From Isoetes taiwanensis (taxonomy: Eukaryota > Streptophyta > Lycopodiopsida > Isoetales > Isoetaceae), in contig JAJEKV010000025.1 of assembly GCA_021234155.1 (NCBI GenBank), forward strand, positions 5,375,310 through 5,439,309: 64,000 bases of DNA. The letters are read 5' to 3'. Positions 60,652 to 64,000 of the stretch are shown here, in pieces (the first letter of the stretch is position 1; every line of letters starts with the position of its first letter). Made by a program: the position numbers and the translations under genes. The notes beneath the pieces were generated by a model. It was not told where the DNA came from and did not search any database. It saw only the letters and a list, made by a program, of their open reading frames with translations.

Positions 60652-63600
60652 TCGCATAGTGTCTTATTTTAGCTGTCCCCTAATAGCCTGGTTCAAAATT
60701 AGTTCCCAAAGGTAGTTACACTTACCTATTTCGCTTGCTTCAAACCACCACCTACCGAGAGAATTCAAAAAATTTGGGGAGAATTTTCTATGCACCGTGA
60801 TCGATCAACATGAAGAAGAATGTGCATCAAGATTTGGGTCCGATAGAAGATCAAATCTCACAAGAATGTAGAGCCTTGCACACTTTCCAAGACAAAATTT
60901 CTAGTCCCGCTCTGTTTTGAACCCCATCAAATCTGATCTCAACAGACAATGACCCTGGTTTCTGTTCTTTATCTGGTACGCACCCCTTGGCTCCCTAACC
61001 TTTCCCAGTCCTCATTCTCAAGATGAAACTAATTTTGGCCATTAAAGGCCCTAAATTTCGCTTGAAGACTAAAAAATTTGGGTATGCCGCCAGTCCAAAG
61101 CTCTGTTTTAAATCACAGATGGCTCCTCATTCTAGCACAAAACTGATTGCAGTGCCTTTGTTTTGTGCCCATCGGCATGCAGATTTGGTTTCCTTCTTGT
61201 AATCCATCCGGTAGGGTAGTGCTACAGGTCCCAAGATGTACCCTAAAGAGCCATGCTACTAATATATCCCGAGGAATGTGGTGAATCGTTTTGCACACAA
61301 AGACCAGCAGGAAGTACAAATTCCTTTCTATGATACCTCCTGCGACCTGTGACCATTATAGGTGCTGCATGCTTAAGTAGCAACCCAAGATGTTAAAGGG
61401 AGGGAGCAGAAACTTGCTATAAAGAGGAAGAGGACAAGAGAGCAAGAGACTTAAAGAAGAGGAAAACAAAAGAAAGAAAAAAGAAGTTGAGAAGAATGCT
61501 TTCTGGATGCAGAGTCCAAAGCTTATGCCAAATCAAGTGAGTAAACAAAGACTGTCTAATCTAGTGTTCTTCATCCAAAAGGCAAAGTTTGTGAAATGGA
61601 CTTAAAAAGAGAAAAGGGCTAAATGATTTTGAAGCACAAGAAGGATGCCTACTGCTGATCATCACCTGAAATATCAAGTTTGACGAGAACCAAGATCCAG
61701 TAGATTCTATGGCTGCAAGAAGTACCTTGCCATGTCTGATGGGAAGGAGACTAAACTGCTGCTAGCAAAGAGAAGTTTGGGAAAGTTTTAGGAGTCCATC
61801 CTAGATGTGTCATGCCAGCCTAAGGAAAACGTGAAAGAAGTGGAGTTTAAGGGTTAGGGATGGGTATATTTTAGTTGTCACTTTTGCGGTTTGATTCAAT
61901 CGACAAATATGTCATCGAATGGTTCCTAAAGTTTCGACACAAATACAAGAGTTTCAATGCAAAGGATGTGAAGTTCAAGACCTGAAAGAATTAAAGGAGG
62001 AACATGCTATACACATTATCGAGGATACTCGTGCAAATTATCTTTGTTGATTTTTGGTGATATGTGCATCATTTGTAGATGTAGCTGTTAAGCAAAGCTA
62101 AGTGTAGATGTGTAGTTGAAGCCCATGCCTAGCATTTACTATGCAACTTAAACATTTCGAGCCGCCCAGCCTTGGTGGCCTAGATCCAACTTAGGCTGTT
62201 GGGGTCCCAGCCTGGTATCATAGCCAGTGCCTGGTTCATTGCTAGTTTTGTGTTGCGTGAGCATGTTAAATAGTTAGACTACAAATGTTGCTCCAAGTGT
62301 CCGAGTTAAGGCCTGGTCACAAAACAGGATTATGTCTCATGGGTACGCCTTTGGTGTTGCGCTATGACCATTAGCTGTGTCAGCGGTTTGTAGTTTGTGC
62401 TGTCATAGTGAGTTACAGTTGGCGCTTATAGTTGCGAGGAGTTACATGTGTGTTCATGTATCATTATTTGACATGTTACCGTGATATTTTGATTATGTTT
62501 TGGTACCAGAGATGTTCATTAAATTCAAAAGAGCAAAGACCTTCAAAATTACAATTGGCCAAAGAGCATTTGAAAACTAAACCATGGTATGTAATGAAAT
62601 TGAAATACCAATTCATCTTGTTGTATCTACCATGTGAGACCGCAGATGTCTTTGGCTATTTAAACTAATTTAGAAATATGCATGTAGAATGCTGCAATCT
62701 GCAGTGGAGGTATGCTAATCCACAGCCAACCATAGCTTCCGCCAAGACTAAGAAGTATAAGTCACCATCACTGCAATCCATATATTGTGTCCTAAAGAAG
62801 GAAAATCAAGAATTTTACAAGAAAGATTGCATTTATGGAGATTGCGGAGTGCGGTGGGTGTCTCGGCTACCTGTGTGTCCCCAGAGTTGTCCAAGAAGGA
62901 ATGGTGGAGAGTTGGGAGCACTGGATTACAAAGAGGAAGGAGGTAAGGGATAAAGGGGGAAACCCAAGAAAGTAATCTAGTCATTCTGGAGGAAAACAAA
63001 ATATCCACTGATCGGATGATTGAAGGGCATGAGTAAAATGGCGTTTACTAGGATATGTGACAACCTTTGGGTTACTCAGTAGATTTTGCAAACTTCACAA
63101 TTCGGGCTGGTAGATCAAGTTCAATCATGATCGATGAAGCAATGGCCCCAAATCACATACCATTTGAGCCTCTAATGGACGCCAACACCCATTACTATAT
63201 ATCTCTGATGATACAAAACATGACACACCATGCCTTCAAGATGTACTTATGTGATGCATCACGAATTCAAGCAAAGATGTAGTATGTATCCAAAAGCATT
63301 GGGTATTTCGTATGGAATGCATCCCACCAAAGCCGCCTACCATTCTTATTTTGTGGAAGGCACTCATGAGATACCACTGAGTTTCAGATGTGGGAATTTT
63401 TTCTTGGCCCAATCACGAAAGGGAGCATGATGGAAGGCCGCAGAAAGCTGAAATGGTGGCTAAGGAGTATTTACCATACCCTTGCTCCATCTTCATGTGA
63501 ACAAGAAACCAAGTAAAGGGTCGTTTTGGGAAGTGTGAAAATGTGGATAGAAAGAATGCGCTGGGTGCCGAATCGTGGAGGGGCCGAGGAACATTCATTC

Positions 63601-64000
63601 TGCATGCATTTAATCTCTAGCATCTCCTACGCACTGCATATATGCTTATCTTGTTTCTGTGCATATTGCCTTGATGCACAATGGGAGAAGGTGGTCGAAC
63701 AAGGAATATGTAGATGATTGGGAGCTCAGAAGGTATGGAGCCAAGCAAGGCTATACCGATGAACAGCTGCGCAAGATCCTAAAAGAGGAAAGATGCACTG
63801 TGAAGTTGAGTGTGATTTGGTAAGGAAGGAGGATAACTCAATGTCATCTGTGACAAATGGATGAGGACACTGATTTTGGATATTATCGTACCTAAAGAGA
63901 AATATGTGGTCCGTATTGCACTCAGCTCCAAAGTGGAACTATTTCATAAAGGGAAGAAGTTTTAGAGGAACTTACTACAAAAGTCCCAAGATCGCCATGT
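60652..64000 (+). repeat. segmental repeat, copy B (after gap, noisy)
   Basis: Collinear with 49335-53010 but about 330 bp shorter. It has scattered small deletions, substitutions and inserted C/G-rich triplets. It begins immediately after an 11-N gap and runs off the window. It could be a true tandem copy, an alternative haplotype or poorly polished sequence. Confidence 0.85.

Overview
This looks like nuclear DNA of a land plant. It is AT-rich with plant-style splice sites, an LTR followed by a tRNA-iMet primer-binding site, a Helitron, a Mutator-like MITE and a LINE remnant. Genes are sparse. There are no rRNA genes, CRISPR arrays, operons or intact retroelement polymerases. I cannot name the species. 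The LINE C-terminal zinc-knuckle fragment is not of the usual angiosperm L1 style, which hints at a non-angiosperm lineage but proves nothing.

Layout. (1) 1-9989: single-copy-looking DNA with one credible small spliced gene (722-1874) and anonymous sequence. (2) 9990-48150: nearly three direct tandem units of about 11 kb (9990-20715, 20716-31936, 31937-42952 resuming at 48080-48150). Each unit carries, in order, a small repeat-rich region, a coiled-coil gag-like remnant, a partial LTR-like segment, a 1.54-kb LTR (TGTGACG...CGTCACA), a tRNA-iMet primer-binding site, and a degenerate intronless reading frame for a very long-tailed histone H3-like protein. Units 1 and 2 end with palindromes and a tRNA-like box. 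Unit-specific insertions date after the duplication: a LINE fragment in unit 2, and in unit 3 a 200-bp MITE, a 1.5-kb GC-rich insert and a 5.1-kb Helitron. The Helitron and MITE sites have exact empty counterparts in the other units. (3) 48151-60640: anonymous DNA with minisatellites, gene fragments and an antisense FCP1/SCP-like phosphatase pseudogene. (4) An 11-N gap at 60641-60651, then 60652-64000, which is a noisy second copy of 49335-53010.

The most unusual item is the H3-like frame. It begins MARTKATARK (compare H3 MARTKQTARK), has about 245 codons of novel tail rather than about 46, then a recognisable H3 fold. It lies about 480 bp behind a retroelement primer-binding site and is repeated in three 11-kb units. 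All three copies are broken as read. However, differences between units cluster in GC/CHG-rich patches, so some breaks may be assembly errors rather than real mutations.
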